64,000 nt of DNA from an uncultured Aquimarina sp. (GTDB lineage: Bacteria; Bacteroidota; Bacteroidia; Flavobacteriales; Flavobacteriaceae). The stretch is taken from assembly GCA_947500845.1 (NCBI GenBank), contig CANMTP010000006.1, positions 62,001 through 126,000 of the forward strand. The letters are read 5' to 3'. The notes below the pieces were generated by a model. It saw nothing but the letters and a program-made list of their open reading frames with translations. It searched no databases and was not told the DNA's origin. Below are positions 8,749 to 17,897 of this stretch, in pieces. The first letter of the stretch is position 1. The number at the start of each line of letters is the position of its first letter. The position numbers and the translations under genes were made by a program.

Positions 8749-9810
8749 ATGAATATTAAGGAAATTCTTTTTTTGATTATTGGCTTACAAACGTTAGTTA
8801 TTTTCATAGTTTTATTTTTCTATAAGTCGAAAAAAAAACCTGTAAACCAATATTTGAGTTTTTTTTTCATGACTATTTGTGTTGAAATAACAATGTACTT
8901 TCTCCTTAAATCAACTACAAATCCAGCATTACATTATCTACCTTTTAGATTTGATTTTCTCACTCTCACATTTTTATTTTTTTATGCCAACGACACAGCT
9001 GGTATAAGAATAAATTCAAAAATTAAGTATTATATACCCGCAATTATTGAAGTTATTGTGCTTACAATAGCTTTTTCTGTTGTTTTAAGTAACTCTGCTA
9101 ATCATGATTTTTTACAAAAAAAAGGCTTCGATTTATATCTTAGAATATTTTCTTCAACATACATAATTATCTTTAGTTTGCTTATTATTAGAATCATTCT
9201 ACAACATAAAAAATTGTTGAGTATTCATTTTTCTGATACCAAGTTCAAGTCACTTCAATGGTTAATTGTTTTTTGTGTCGGTTGCATAGTTCTCAATATT
9301 CTTAGGCATATGTATTATACATTCCAAGTTAAAACGGAATTTGTAGGAATTATGTATTTCAGCTTATCCCTATTCCTGCTTTATTATATCACTATTGCAA
9401 GTTTGGTACAAATCAATATAAATAATGTCATTCCTTCACAGGCTAATGTCGAAGAAGAACAAAGAGAACTAGAAGAGATTATGAGACAAATAAAGCATAA
9501 TCTTCTAGAAAATAAGACCTATCTTGATCCGAATATAAATTTGAAAAATTTCGCAAAAAGCATTGGAATTCCCGAGAGAAATGTTTCAAAAGCTATCAAT
9601 AAAATAAACAATAAAAACTTTAGTAATTATATTAATTATTATAGGATAGAAGAATTTAAACGATTGATAGCTTCTGAAGCTTATAAAAAATACAGTATTT
9701 CGGCAATTGCCAATGAGGTAGGTTTTAGTTCACGAGCGTCGTTTTATAAAAACTTCAAAGAAATTGAAGGTGTCTCTCCAACAAATTACTTCAAAGATAT
9801 AATAGTTTAA
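8749..9810 (+). CDS. membrane-anchored AraC-family transcriptional regulator
   Basis: 353 residues from the ATG at 8749 (a TTG seven codons upstream is less likely). The N-terminal half holds about seven hydrophobic segments, for example EILFLIIGLQTLVIFIVLFF and the later IMYFSLSLFLLYYITIASL. A short linker leads to an AraC-type helix-turn-helix pair at the C-terminus (NLKNFAKSIGIPERNVSKAI and SISAIANEVGFSSRASFYK, ending in the typical GVSPTNYFK). Such 7TM-plus-AraC proteins are common in Bacteroidota and are thought to sense an envelope signal and act on DNA directly. The target is unknown; the next gene downstream is a secreted metalloprotease 480 bp away. Confidence 0.85.
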   Translation: MNIKEILFLIIGLQTLVIFIVLFFYKSKKKPVNQYLSFFFMTICVEITMYFLLKSTTNPALHYLPFRFDFLTLTFLFFYANDTAGIRINSKIKYYIPAIIEVIVLTIAFSVVLSNSANHDFLQKKGFDLYLRIFSSTYIIIFSLLIIRIILQHKKLLSIHFSDTKFKSLQWLIVFCVGCIVLNILRHMYYTFQVKTEFVGIMYFSLSLFLLYYITIASLVQININNVIPSQANVEEEQRELEEIMRQIKHNLLENKTYLDPNINLKNFAKSIGIPERNVSKAINKINNKNFSNYINYYRIEEFKRLIASEAYKKYSISAIANEVGFSSRASFYKNFKEIEGVSPTNYFKDIIV

Positions 9811-10289
9811 TTTTCGATTTATTATAATGATTCATAACATGATTTGGGATGTCTCAATATATGTTTTTGGACAATCATTGTTTGATCTTTCTCTTTTTTT
9901 TGGTCAACTTTGGATTAACTTATTTTTAACACAAACTCAACTTATGTTACTCTTACAATCTACAAGACTATCTGCAGTATTTACTGTTCGAATTACAGCC
10001 ATTTAGTTACATCCACTTCTTATTCTTGGCATGAGCATATTTAGCGTTGGGAGATTACTGATTTTCTTTAGGCATTTTAGAATTTTAAGTAAAAGCTTGA
10101 TATGTTGATAGTTTTGTGGATTATATTTTAATTACTACGGGGATTTAATAAGGGTCTCTAAAATTAAATGCACCAGGATGTTTAGTTTATGGAACTAATA
10201 AGAAGATTTTACACTAACTCAATTATATATTTCTAAGTCTAAAAAGTTGAATTGAAACTTAATTTTTAACTATCAAACTCATAACTATT
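9811..10289. other. 480-bp gene-free gap
   Basis: I see no open frame with protein-like character, no strong hairpin and no exact -7 box. It should hold the promoter and leader of the metalloprotease gene. Confidence 0.5.
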
Positions 10290-11126
10290 ATGAAAACTAT
10301 CAAATTAATAATGTTAAACATTCTTCTTGTTGGGACGACTCTAATGTCTTGTCAAAAAGAAGATGTAACAAATGAAACCGATATTGCACAAAAAACTCCA
10401 ACAAAAGAGCAATTGATCAAGTTGAACGCACTAGGAATTAGTAATACGGCCGTCACTATTGAAAAGGTTATCAATCTTGACGGGTCTTCAGAAGACTATT
10501 TTCTGAACGATACAGATTTAGCTATACCGGTTGAAGGATTATTCGATTTAGGAGATCTGGAATCTTTAGAAAACGGTACTAAACAATATCGTACTAGAAA
10601 CCTGATTTCTAGTGCCAATAGAACTATCGATGTCTTAGGATATACTGGTGGTAGTAATGCACTTAATTCTACCAATAGACAAGCTCTCCAAAGAGCAGTA
10701 AATAACTATAATCGTCTAAATTCTACTCTTAATATGAGATTAACTTTTGGTACTAATTATAGAGCTGCTGATATTACAGTTTATGTCCAGGGCAATCTGG
10801 GTGCTGGAGGTCTTGCTGGATTTCCTTCTCAAGGACGACCTTATCAGTGGGCAAGAATAGGACCTAGTGTTTCAAATCGTGGATTGGGATATGCAACTCA
10901 TGTAATCACTCATGAAATTGGACATTGTATTGGATTACGCCATACCGATTGGTTTAGAAGATACTGTGATGGAAGTAACGAAGGTCAATCAAGCGAAGGT
11001 GCTATTCATATTCCGGGAACTCCTACAGGAATCGATATTAGTTCTACGATGATGTCTTGTCCTACAGGTTATGAAGATGGAAATTTCAATAGGAACGATA
11101 TTATTGCAATAGAGTATCTGTATTGA
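10290..11126 (+). CDS. secreted zinc metalloprotease, HEIGH (M57) family, lipoprotein
   Basis: 278 residues with a signal peptide and lipobox TLMSC (Cys21). The catalytic core is ITHEIGHCIGLRHTD: His208, Glu209, His212 and His218 form the extended zinc site HExxHxxxxxH of the M57 'dual-action HEIGH' peptidases. The preceding stretch (about 100-200) has the metzincin-like layout with YNRLNSTLNMRLTFG. No C-terminal sorting domain is seen, so it is probably held on the cell surface by its lipid. Substrate unknown. It sits alone and is followed by a bidirectional terminator. Confidence 0.88.
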   Translation: MKTIKLIMLNILLVGTTLMSCQKEDVTNETDIAQKTPTKEQLIKLNALGISNTAVTIEKVINLDGSSEDYFLNDTDLAIPVEGLFDLGDLESLENGTKQYRTRNLISSANRTIDVLGYTGGSNALNSTNRQALQRAVNNYNRLNSTLNMRLTFGTNYRAADITVYVQGNLGAGGLAGFPSQGRPYQWARIGPSVSNRGLGYATHVITHEIGHCIGLRHTDWFRRYCDGSNEGQSSEGAIHIPGTPTGIDISSTMMSCPTGYEDGNFNRNDIIAIEYLY

Positions 11127-11155
11127 ATCATAACTTTATGACTTAGAAATATATC

Positions 11156-11182
11156 AAAAGACCGTTTTTTTAGCGGTCTTTT
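11156..11182. terminator. bidirectional intrinsic terminator
   Basis: AAAAGACCG and CGGTCTTTT form a nine-base stem with A/T runs on both sides. It serves the metalloprotease gene on the plus strand and the LolD-like gene on the minus strand. Confidence 0.8.
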
Positions 11183-11202
11183 GTTCTTTAAGTGCAGATA
11201 CT

Positions 11203-11865
11203 CTAACTTACTATTTTACCATCGACCATAATCAATTTTCTATCTGCCATATTAGCAAGTTCCCGATTATGAGTAACTATCACAAATGTTTGTCCAAACT
11301 CATCTCGAAGTTTAAAAAACAGTTTATGAAGATTTTCTGCAGCTTCACTATCCAAATTTCCAGAAGGCTCATCAGCAAAAATTACCTTAGGATTATTTAT
11401 CAAAGCTCTGGCAACTGCTACACGTTGTTGCTCTCCACCAGATAATTCGTTGGGTTTATGGTCATATCGATGAGAGAGACCTAAGAAATCCAATAACTCT
11501 TTTGCTTTTTTTTCGGCTTCTATTTTGGGAGTCTTTTTTATAAATGCGGGAATGCATACATTTTCTAAAGCGGTGAATTCTGGTAACAATTGATGAAACT
11601 GAAAGATGAAACCTAGTTGTTCGTTTCTAAATTTTGAAAGTTGTTTTTGCGATAGGACATTAATATTGGATCCATTAATTGATAAGTCACTTTCTTTTAT
11701 CTCGTTTGCTCTATCCAAAGTACCTAAAATTTGTAGTAACGTAGTTTTTCCAGCACCAGAAGCACCTACAATAGAAACGATTTCACCTTTTTTTATATGC
11801 AAATCTACACCTTTCAGCACGTGTAAATCACCATAATTTTTATGAATGTTGCTTGCTTTTATCAT
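11203..11865 (-). CDS. lolD: LolD-like ABC transporter ATP-binding protein
   Basis: 220 residues, one ABC domain. Walker [10 protein letters not shown]-loop [11 protein letters not shown], signature [15 protein letters not shown], Walker [13 protein letters not shown] and switch His in VTHNRE are all present. The [11 protein letters not shown] segment and short length are typical of the LolD/MacB-type ATPases that work with FtsX-like permeases in lipoprotein release or in export. No permease is encoded next to it, so the partner must lie elsewhere, as often in Bacteroidota. It lies downstream of the DUF5916 gene on the same strand but with a 56-bp gap. Confidence 0.85.
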   Translation of the reverse strand: MIKASNIHKNYGDLHVLKGVDLHIKKGEIVSIVGASGAGKTTLLQILGTLDRANEIKESDLSINGSNINVLSQKQLSKFRNEQLGFIFQFHQLLPEFTALENVCIPAFIKKTPKIEAEKKAKELLDFLGLSHRYDHKPNELSGGEQQRVAVARALINNPKVIFADEPSGNLDSEAAENLHKLFFKLRDEFGQTFVIVTHNRELANMADRKLIMVDGKIVS

Positions 11866-11921
11866 CTATTATCTTCAACTTAAAAGGGTGAAAGTAATCA
11901 ATAACATTAATATCCCCAAGA

Positions 11922-14354
11922 TTATCCTTTAGAAGAACGTTTTAAATTGTTGATATCTAAAAAATACACTACTCTTAATGATAGTGTATGTTGTATTGGC
12001 TGCTCAAATAGGTTATCGAGACTTTGTGTGTAATTAAGTGTAGATAACTCATCATCATTAAATATTTGATTTCGATAAAGAAGAGTAGCTTCACTTCCTG
12101 GTGCAAATCTCCAGCTAAAACTTACATCTAGATTCCAGATATTGAAGTTTGTATTAGGGTCGTTTTCTGAGGTGTCATAATCTATTTGAGACCTGGATCC
12201 GTCTTCGTTTAATATATAAAATAAGTTGTTAGAATAGTTGGCTGTACTCCAGAAATTTCTGAAACGAAGGTTGATCGCTTTAAAAGGATCAAAATTGTAA
12301 CTTGCGCTTATCGAGTTTTCTAAAGAAATCCTGTCTCGCTGTCCGAGAAAAACATCTGTTCCATCATCATCAATATAACCAAACTCTTCTCTGTTAAAAT
12401 ACTCAGATCGTAAGATTAGCAAAAATTTATTAGAAAAGCGATATCTAGGTGAGATCTCGACTCTATAAATTTTCTGAGGGTCATCAAACCATTGTCTTGT
12501 CCCTACACTAACATCGTAAGCAAACTTTTTGCGATAATCTGAAGAAATAAAAGCTCTTCCTCCAAAACTAGAACTGAAAGTCACAAATCTACCATCAATT
12601 CGGGGTTCAAAATAATCCTTTTCTTCAGAATTAAAAGATCCTCTTGCACCAAAAGCCAAACGTTCTCTGGTTACAAAAAAAGTATCAAACCCCAATTGAT
12701 TTTGAGTTTGAACAGATGGATCGAGTAATCTTCTATGTCTTGCGAATAGATTAATACGATAATTGTTAAATATTCCTTTAGGTTCGAATATTTGATAAGA
12801 TACATTTGCTCTAAAACTATTGTAGTTGTTTCTAAAGTTTACTCCAAGATCATTAATGTCATACGTTTTATTGGCTAGGCTATGACCGAGACCAAATCTT
12901 ATTTTTCCTTTTATTCTATCAAAATCAATATCTGAGGCAAATCCGCCAACATTATCATCTTCCAAATTCAGATAACTATTGATGGCACGACCAGTAATTC
13001 TATACGCATTTGCTTTATTAGCTAAATTCCACACCAACCCATATACATTGGCATCCCTAAATTTACTTCCATTTCTAATTACACTTGTATTTATAAGCGA
13101 TACAGAAGAATTTTTATTGAACTGCTGGTCAAGAACAAAAACATTATAATTGGTAAGAGGTTCTATCACGGCTTTTCGAGAATCACCGTTGATTGTATCT
13201 GTGATGCTCACTTCAGTTTTTTCGGTGATTGCATTTAGAACGCCGACCCCCAGGTTACCTTTGGTTCTTCCAGAAATCTTTAATGCATTTAGTAAATTTA
13301 TTTTTGTAGGGGTATCTTCGGCTTCTTCATTAATTCTAAGATCGTCATCAGATATTGATTCAGAGGGTCTTCCTCCAATTCTTCTTGAAAAGAATATATT
13401 TCCTTTATTAAATAATTCTGTACCTTCTGTAAAAAATTGTCTGTTTTCACCAAAGGTTTGTTCAAATGGACCTAGATTTAACTGCACTTCATCAAAGGCA
13501 GCTTGCCCAAAATCGGGTATTAACGTTGCGTCCAACGTAAAACTATCACTTAATCCATATTTTACATCCATTCCTGCGCTGAAATCAGTTTCAGTATCTC
13601 CATCTGTATTGGATACCAAACCCTGCAGAAACGGAAAGAAAGTAAGTCTAACAGGCGGATTAATATTTTCTACTCCTTTTACTATTCCATTATATTGCGT
13701 TTGCTGTCCTACTCGGTTGTCGATTAAATTCCAGGTATGTGTCTGATTGCGATTTTGAAGCCTTCTATAAAAGTTTATACTCCAGTCCTGAATGGCTACC
13801 TCTGGAAAGCGAAGAGCATTATAAGGGATTTTAAATTCGGCGTACCAACCTTTATCATCAAAAGATGCTTGTGCAGCAAAAACTACATTGTAACTAAAAT
13901 CTTCGTTAAACTGATCGGCTCGAGCATCACCAATAGTACCTGCACTGGTGATAAAAAAACGAGTTTCATTAACTCCGTCTTTATAAGTGTTTATAGCAAT
14001 ACTGAAAAAATCGGCTTGCACAAAAATGTTATCTCTTTGACTAAACTGTCGGAGCACTTTATCCGGTTGATCATCATATAAATATGCAGCAAAATAAACA
14101 GCCTTATTGTCATATGCCATTTTTACTTCAGATTGGATACTTTCGGGGACTGTACCTTCATTACCCGGTTGCCACATCTGAAAATCACTATACGCCGGGA
14201 GATTTTTCCAAACATCATCATCTAGGATACCATCAATTTTTGGAGGAGTTTTAATTCTCTCTGCTATAATTTCCTTTTTTTCCTGGCTTATAACATTTGT
14301 AATGAACAGTATAGAAAATAAGATACTAATTTTGTAGCATAATTTTGTATCCAT
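11922..14354 (-). CDS. DUF5916 outer-membrane protein with CBM9-like N-terminus
   Basis: 810 residues with a signal peptide (ILFITNVISQ). Residues about 30-240 match a CBM9-like fold seen at the start of DUF5916 proteins (PPKIDGILDDDVWKNLP; AYDNKAVYFAAYLYD; FEVNETRFF-type strands). The remainder is rich in alternating aromatic/polar strands and probably forms an outer-membrane beta-barrel; GPFEQTFGENRQFFTEGTEL is a strong family mark. Function is not established; roles in sugar or peptide handling have been guessed from neighbours in other genomes. No sugar genes lie next to it here. A promoter box is present at 14393-14400. Confidence 0.85.
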   Translation of the reverse strand: MDTKLCYKISILFSILFITNVISQEKKEIIAERIKTPPKIDGILDDDVWKNLPAYSDFQMWQPGNEGTVPESIQSEVKMAYDNKAVYFAAYLYDDQPDKVLRQFSQRDNIFVQADFFSIAINTYKDGVNETRFFITSAGTIGDARADQFNEDFSYNVVFAAQASFDDKGWYAEFKIPYNALRFPEVAIQDWSINFYRRLQNRNQTHTWNLIDNRVGQQTQYNGIVKGVENINPPVRLTFFPFLQGLVSNTDGDTETDFSAGMDVKYGLSDSFTLDATLIPDFGQAAFDEVQLNLGPFEQTFGENRQFFTEGTELFNKGNIFFSRRIGGRPSESISDDDLRINEEAEDTPTKINLLNALKISGRTKGNLGVGVLNAITEKTEVSITDTINGDSRKAVIEPLTNYNVFVLDQQFNKNSSVSLINTSVIRNGSKFRDANVYGLVWNLANKANAYRITGRAINSYLNLEDDNVGGFASDIDFDRIKGKIRFGLGHSLANKTYDINDLGVNFRNNYNSFRANVSYQIFEPKGIFNNYRINLFARHRRLLDPSVQTQNQLGFDTFFVTRERLAFGARGSFNSEEKDYFEPRIDGRFVTFSSSFGGRAFISSDYRKKFAYDVSVGTRQWFDDPQKIYRVEISPRYRFSNKFLLILRSEYFNREEFGYIDDDGTDVFLGQRDRISLENSISASYNFDPFKAINLRFRNFWSTANYSNNLFYILNEDGSRSQIDYDTSENDPNTNFNIWNLDVSFSWRFAPGSEATLLYRNQIFNDDELSTLNYTQSLDNLFEQPIQHTLSLRVVYFLDINNLKRSSKG

Positions 14355-14392
14355 ACATTCGTAATAAAAACCTTACTTTTTTTTGTCAATTG

Positions 14393-14400
14393 CAAAACTA
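14393..14400 (-). promoter_or_regulatory. -7 promoter box for DUF5916 gene
   Basis: Reverse strand TAGTTTTG matches TAnnTTTG exactly and gives a leader of roughly 35 bases before the ATG at 14354. Confidence 0.5.
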
Positions 14401-14465
14401 TGCTTTCATAAGAATTGTGGTACTAATGAAAAGTTAAAAAGAATTAAAAGCGCTTTCTATCTGCG

Positions 14466-14473
14466 TATTTTTG
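14466..14473 (+). promoter_or_regulatory. -7 promoter box for msrA
   Basis: TATTTTTG matches TAnnTTTG exactly and lies 26 bases before the chosen msrA ATG at 14500. This also argues against the longer TTG-initiated reading from 14383. Confidence 0.5.
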
Positions 14474-14499
14474 TTAAAAAATTAAGATTTTATAATGCT

Positions 14500-15057
14500 A
14501 TGGAAAATAGAAATCTACAAACGGCGGTCTTTGCCGGTGGATGTTTTTGGTGTACAGAAGCTGTATTTCAACGACTAGAAGGAGTCATTAAAGTTGTTTC
14601 GGGTTATACTGGAGGTGCAATTAAAAATCCAGCTTACAGAGAGATCACTACTGGAAGAACTGGGCATGCCGAGGCTATTAAGATCGAGTTTGAAGCTGAT
14701 ATAATTAGTTTTAAAGAATTATTAGAAGTTTTTTTTGTGACTCATGATCCTACTACATTAAATCGCCAAGGAGCCGATCGAGGTACCCAATATCGAAGCG
14801 CCATTTTTTATGTGACTGATGAGCAGAAAAAAGTTGCAAACGAATTTATCGAATATCTTACTAATGAAAAAGTTTTTGATGATCCTATTGTTACCGAGGT
14901 TACCGAATTAGGGCCATTTTATAATGCAGAGGATTATCATCAAAATTATTATAACCAGAATAGTAGTCAGGGGTACTGTCAATTTGTTATAAACCCAAAA
15001 CTTAGTAAATTAAATGCTACATTTAGAAATAAATTGAAAAAAGAAAAACTGAATTAA
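14500..15057 (+). CDS. msrA: peptide methionine (S)-S-oxide reductase
   Basis: Repairs oxidised methionine in proteins. From the ATG at 14500 the protein is 185 residues and starts [18 protein letters not shown], with catalytic Cys15 in the family motif GCFWC. Further family blocks: [42 protein letters not shown] and the C-terminal AEDYHQNYY. The reading frame is open further upstream to a TTG at 14383, but those 39 codons show no conservation and would cross the promoter box. Cytoplasmic: no signal sequence. Followed after 5 bp by folE, so probably co-transcribed. Confidence 0.95.
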   Translation: MENRNLQTAVFAGGCFWCTEAVFQRLEGVIKVVSGYTGGAIKNPAYREITTGRTGHAEAIKIEFEADIISFKELLEVFFVTHDPTTLNRQGADRGTQYRSAIFYVTDEQKKVANEFIEYLTNEKVFDDPIVTEVTELGPFYNAEDYHQNYYNQNSSQGYCQFVINPKLSKLNATFRNKLKKEKLN

Positions 15058-15062
15058 TTGCT

Positions 15063-15659
15063 ATGCCGTATACAAATTTTGAAGAATACAATATTGAAGT
15101 TGCAGATGGAGTGAAAGAAAAATTTAGAACCATAATTAAAGATCTGGGAGAAGACGTTACAAGAGAAGGAATACAAAAAACTCCTGAACGTGCGGCAAAA
15201 GCTATGATGTTTTTAACACAGGGATACCATCAGAATCCGGCAGAAATCCTTAAAAGTGCTATGTTTAAGGAAGATTATGATGATATGGTCATTGTTAAGG
15301 ATATCGAATTATATTCGTTATGTGAGCATCATATGTTACCGTTTTTTGGTAAGGCTCATATAGCATATATACCGAATGGATATATTGTAGGATTGAGCAA
15401 ATTACCAAGGATAGTGGATGTTTTTGCCAGAAGAATGCAAGTACAAGAACGATTAACACATGATATTTTAGAATGTATTAACAACACCTTAAGACCAAAA
15501 GGAGTAGCAGTAGTTATCGAAGCATCACATATGTGTATGATGATGCGTGGTGTACAAAAACAAAATTCAGTAACTACGACTTCAGGTTTTAGGGGTCAGT
15601 TCGAAAAGATTGAAACTCGTACAGAGTTCTTAAGATTAATTACAGCGAATTTAGGATGA
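15063..15659 (+). CDS. folE: GTP cyclohydrolase I
   Basis: Converts GTP to 7,8-dihydroneopterin triphosphate, the first step of tetrahydrofolate/pterin synthesis. The 198-residue length is usual for the bacterial FolE. Zinc ligands are visible in LCEHHMLPF (Cys87, His90) and in the later SHMCMMMRG (third Cys). [10 protein letters not shown] and [20 protein letters not shown] are family blocks, and the C-terminal TSGFRGQFE closes the tunnel fold. Only 5 bp separate it from msrA. Confidence 0.96.
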   Translation: MPYTNFEEYNIEVADGVKEKFRTIIKDLGEDVTREGIQKTPERAAKAMMFLTQGYHQNPAEILKSAMFKEDYDDMVIVKDIELYSLCEHHMLPFFGKAHIAYIPNGYIVGLSKLPRIVDVFARRMQVQERLTHDILECINNTLRPKGVAVVIEASHMCMMMRGVQKQNSVTTTSGFRGQFEKIETRTEFLRLITANLG

Positions 15660-15716
15660 TTTTTTTTGGAATGCTCTTTGTTCTATTTATTGTATATTAA
15701 ACTCTAACTTTTGAAT

Positions 15717-16016
15717 ATGGCAAAAGATAAGTATAAAAAATTAGGATTAAGTTTACTTTTTGATGGTCTTGGCATGGTTACTTATATAATTCCAGGTATT
15801 GGTGAGTTTGGTGATATTCTTTGGGCTCCTCTTTCAGGATGGTTAATGACCAGAATGTATAAAGGAAATGTAGGAAAAGCGGCTGGTGTTATTACATTTG
15901 TTGAAGAGGCACTGCCGGGCCTTGATATTATACCAACTTTTACATTAATGTGGTTATATACCTATGTGATTAAAAAAGAGAAAGTAAAAGATATTATTGA
16001 TTTAGATGTTTCCTAA
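15717..16016 (+). CDS. small conserved membrane protein, unknown function
   Basis: 99 residues from the ATG at 15717; a TTG two codons earlier is unlikely. It has two or three hydrophobic stretches (GLSLLFDGLGMVTYIIPGIG; LPGLDIIPTFTLMWLYTYVI) and a conserved-looking GEFGDILWAPLSGWLMTRMYKG loop. Similar short proteins occur in many flavobacteria but I do not know a function. Its stop overlaps by 4 bp the stop of the convergent membrane gene. Confidence 0.7.
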   Translation: MAKDKYKKLGLSLLFDGLGMVTYIIPGIGEFGDILWAPLSGWLMTRMYKGNVGKAAGVITFVEEALPGLDIIPTFTLMWLYTYVIKKEKVKDIIDLDVS

Positions 16017-16534
16017 TTCTTAAAGAAGCGGGCAAATCCCAATCTACTGAGCATTTTCTTTTCAAAATTCCAGAAAAATTTAAATTGCCCGAAAAGCCAT
16101 CCTACAATTAGTAGCAATACTTGGTATACTGGAAATATCAAGAAAATTCTTATTGGCCAATAGATCCATCCTATCGTAGTTTCTCTAGAAAACCCTAGAA
16201 AAGAAATTATAGGATCTGATATGCGCGCAGCAGTCGATCCTGTTATTGCAAAAGCTATAAAAATAGCAATTAACTCCCATCGGTATGTAACATTCCATTT
16301 AGTTTCTAGAATCGAAAAAAGCTTTAAGGTAATGTATAGAAAAAGATAAGTAACAAAAATTGTTATCGCCGAAAGCAAACCAAAATAAGCGATATCAGTT
16401 TGGGTAAAACCTATGGCATTTAAAATATACTTACTAAATAAGTAACCCGAAAATAATAATCCTATCAATCCAAATACAGGAAATATTAGTTGCCAACTTG
16501 ATTGTATCTCCCAACGATCTATAAATCTTCTCAT
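16013..16534 (-). CDS. membrane protein, possibly DUF6787
   Basis: 173 residues with about four transmembrane segments (SWQLIFPVFGLIGLLFSGYL; IAYFGLLSAITIFVTYLFLY; ELIAIFIAFAITGS; FPVYQVLLLIVGWLFGQF). The N-terminus RFIDRWEIQSSWQLIFP and the C-terminal FWNFEKKMLSRLGF recall the family named DUF6787, a match I make from memory with limited certainty. Function unknown. It is followed upstream by a small lipoprotein gene on the same strand, 32 bp away, and the two are often neighbours in flavobacteria. Confidence 0.65.
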   Translation of the reverse strand: MRRFIDRWEIQSSWQLIFPVFGLIGLLFSGYLFSKYILNAIGFTQTDIAYFGLLSAITIFVTYLFLYITLKLFSILETKWNVTYRWELIAIFIAFAITGSTAARISDPIISFLGFSRETTIGWIYWPIRIFLIFPVYQVLLLIVGWLFGQFKFFWNFEKKMLSRLGFARFFKN

Positions 16535-16566
16535 GGGGGCAAAAATACAATTAAAAAATGTTCAAA

Positions 16567-16995
16567 TCAAAACCCTTGTCCACGACTAAATATAAATCTT
16601 TGATTAAACCGTTGTTCAAAAAACAGGAAATAGTGATATAATAAATAATTCACTTCGTATCCATAGTGAATGTTGGTATCATAATTTATTTGTTGAATAT
16701 AGAGGTTTGGATCAAAACGTTGTGGTTGCAGAACGCGCTGATTGTATTCCATAACATAAAGTCTATTTCGATTTTCCAAAAATTGTTCACCGTAGAATCC
16801 TCTGGGTCTTTGAGTTACCAACCAGGCATTAAATCCTGGTTCGATAATAATAATCTCGTATTCTAAACTGTCATTGGCAATTCTTACTGTATCTGAGGTA
16901 CTGTTTACAGAAGATGTATCCATGTTTTTTTCTTGAGTAGACGCACAACTGATAATAAACACGGCGATAAAAGTAATGTATAAAAAAGTTTTCAT
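16567..16995 (-). CDS. small lipoprotein, possibly DUF6146
   Basis: 142 residues; signal peptide with lipobox FIISC (Cys17). The mature part is low in hydrophobics and contains EYEIIIIEPGFNAWLVTQRP and a run rich in Tyr and Asn (YVMEYNQRVL; LYHYFLFFEQRFNQRF). The Pro-Gly-Phe and Arg-Pro-Arg-Gly-Phe-Tyr region recalls DUF6146 proteins, identified from memory. Function unknown. Probably forms an operon with the downstream membrane protein. Confidence 0.65.
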   Translation of the reverse strand: MKTFLYITFIAVFIISCASTQEKNMDTSSVNSTSDTVRIANDSLEYEIIIIEPGFNAWLVTQRPRGFYGEQFLENRNRLYVMEYNQRVLQPQRFDPNLYIQQINYDTNIHYGYEVNYLLYHYFLFFEQRFNQRFIFSRGQGF

Positions 16996-17033
16996 GATTT
17001 TGTTTCCTTATTCCAACTTTTTTAAAATACAAA

Positions 17034-17059
17034 AAAGCCAAAGATAAGTCTTCGGCTTT
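17034..17059 (-). terminator. hairpin terminator after DUF937 gene
   Basis: AAAGCCAAAGA pairs with TCTTCGGCTTT with a single mismatch. It follows the DUF937 gene on the minus strand and is followed by an A/T run. Confidence 0.6.
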
Positions 17060-17081
17060 AACCATTATTTATGATGATCTG

Positions 17082-17720
17082 TTATTTTCCAAAAAGTCCA
17101 CCTAGCAAACCACCAAGACCACTTTTTTTATTCCTATTACCACTTAACAACATTCCGGCTACATCATCCAAAATACTTCCATCTCCATCTGCATCGAGAA
17201 AAGATTCAATTAGAGATTGTTGTTTAGATCCTTTTTGTGCTCCCGACATTCCGCCTAAGAGACTTGACAATCCATTAGCATCACTCACATTATTTTGTGT
17301 GGCTTGTTTTCCCAAAACTCCCATCAAAATTGGTGCGGCTACTTTCAAAATTTCACTCACCGATCCGGCATCCATTCCTGATTTTTGACTCAATGCGCGC
17401 TCTACTGCCGGTTTTTTACTGCCAAGAATATGTCCTAAAATTCCAGCCCCATCGTTAGTCACATTTTGATCTACACCACCTTCAAATAATCCACCCAGAT
17501 CATCCAGAATTCCTCCAGAATGTTTGTTTGAAAGAGCATTCAATAATCCTGATGCACCTTCTGGAGTAGATGCATTGCGTTGCATAGCACCCATGAGGAC
17601 TGGCATTGCCATACTTAGTAAATCACCTGTTTTATTAGATGGCTGCCCTGTTTGTGAACTGACACCGTTAACAATTTGTCTACCCATTGGGCTATTTAAA
17701 AGATCTAAAATTCCTGACAT
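17082..17720 (-). CDS. DUF937 domain protein
   Basis: 212 residues, Gly/Leu/Ser-rich. The N-terminal MSGILDLLNSPMGRQIVNGV and the repeated pattern of small helices with Gly-Gly turns (LLSMAMPVLMGAMQRN; VAAPILMGVLGKQAT) mark the DUF937 family, and the tail ends in GLGGLLGGLFGK. These two similar helical blocks suggest an internal duplication. Function is unknown; family members are small soluble proteins of about 150-250 residues. It is a single gene between two hairpin terminators. Confidence 0.8.
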   Translation of the reverse strand: MSGILDLLNSPMGRQIVNGVSSQTGQPSNKTGDLLSMAMPVLMGAMQRNASTPEGASGLLNALSNKHSGGILDDLGGLFEGGVDQNVTNDGAGILGHILGSKKPAVERALSQKSGMDAGSVSEILKVAAPILMGVLGKQATQNNVSDANGLSSLLGGMSGAQKGSKQQSLIESFLDADGDGSILDDVAGMLLSGNRNKKSGLGGLLGGLFGK

Positions 17721-17837
17721 AGTTGTATGTTTTTATGTATATCTAAAATTACATTTTTTATGTTAAAAATTTTAGATTTCACTTAGTTTATGGACAAAAA
17801 CAAGATTAAAAGCATATTTGATCGCTAAATTACAAAA

Positions 17838-17868
17838 AAACGCTGTTTCATATCTTGAAACAGCGTTT
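17838..17868 (-). terminator. terminator after serA
   Basis: AAACGCTGTTTCA and TGAAACAGCGTTT make a 13-base perfect stem with a five-base loop just beyond the serA stop on the minus strand. Confidence 0.75.
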
Positions 17869-17897
17869 CGCTATTATTTATAATTGTCTAAATTAGT

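Noticed and set aside
13150-13746. 198-residue plus-strand ORF
   Set aside because: Shadow of the DUF5916 gene on the opposite strand; Ser/Pro/Phe-rich low-quality sequence.
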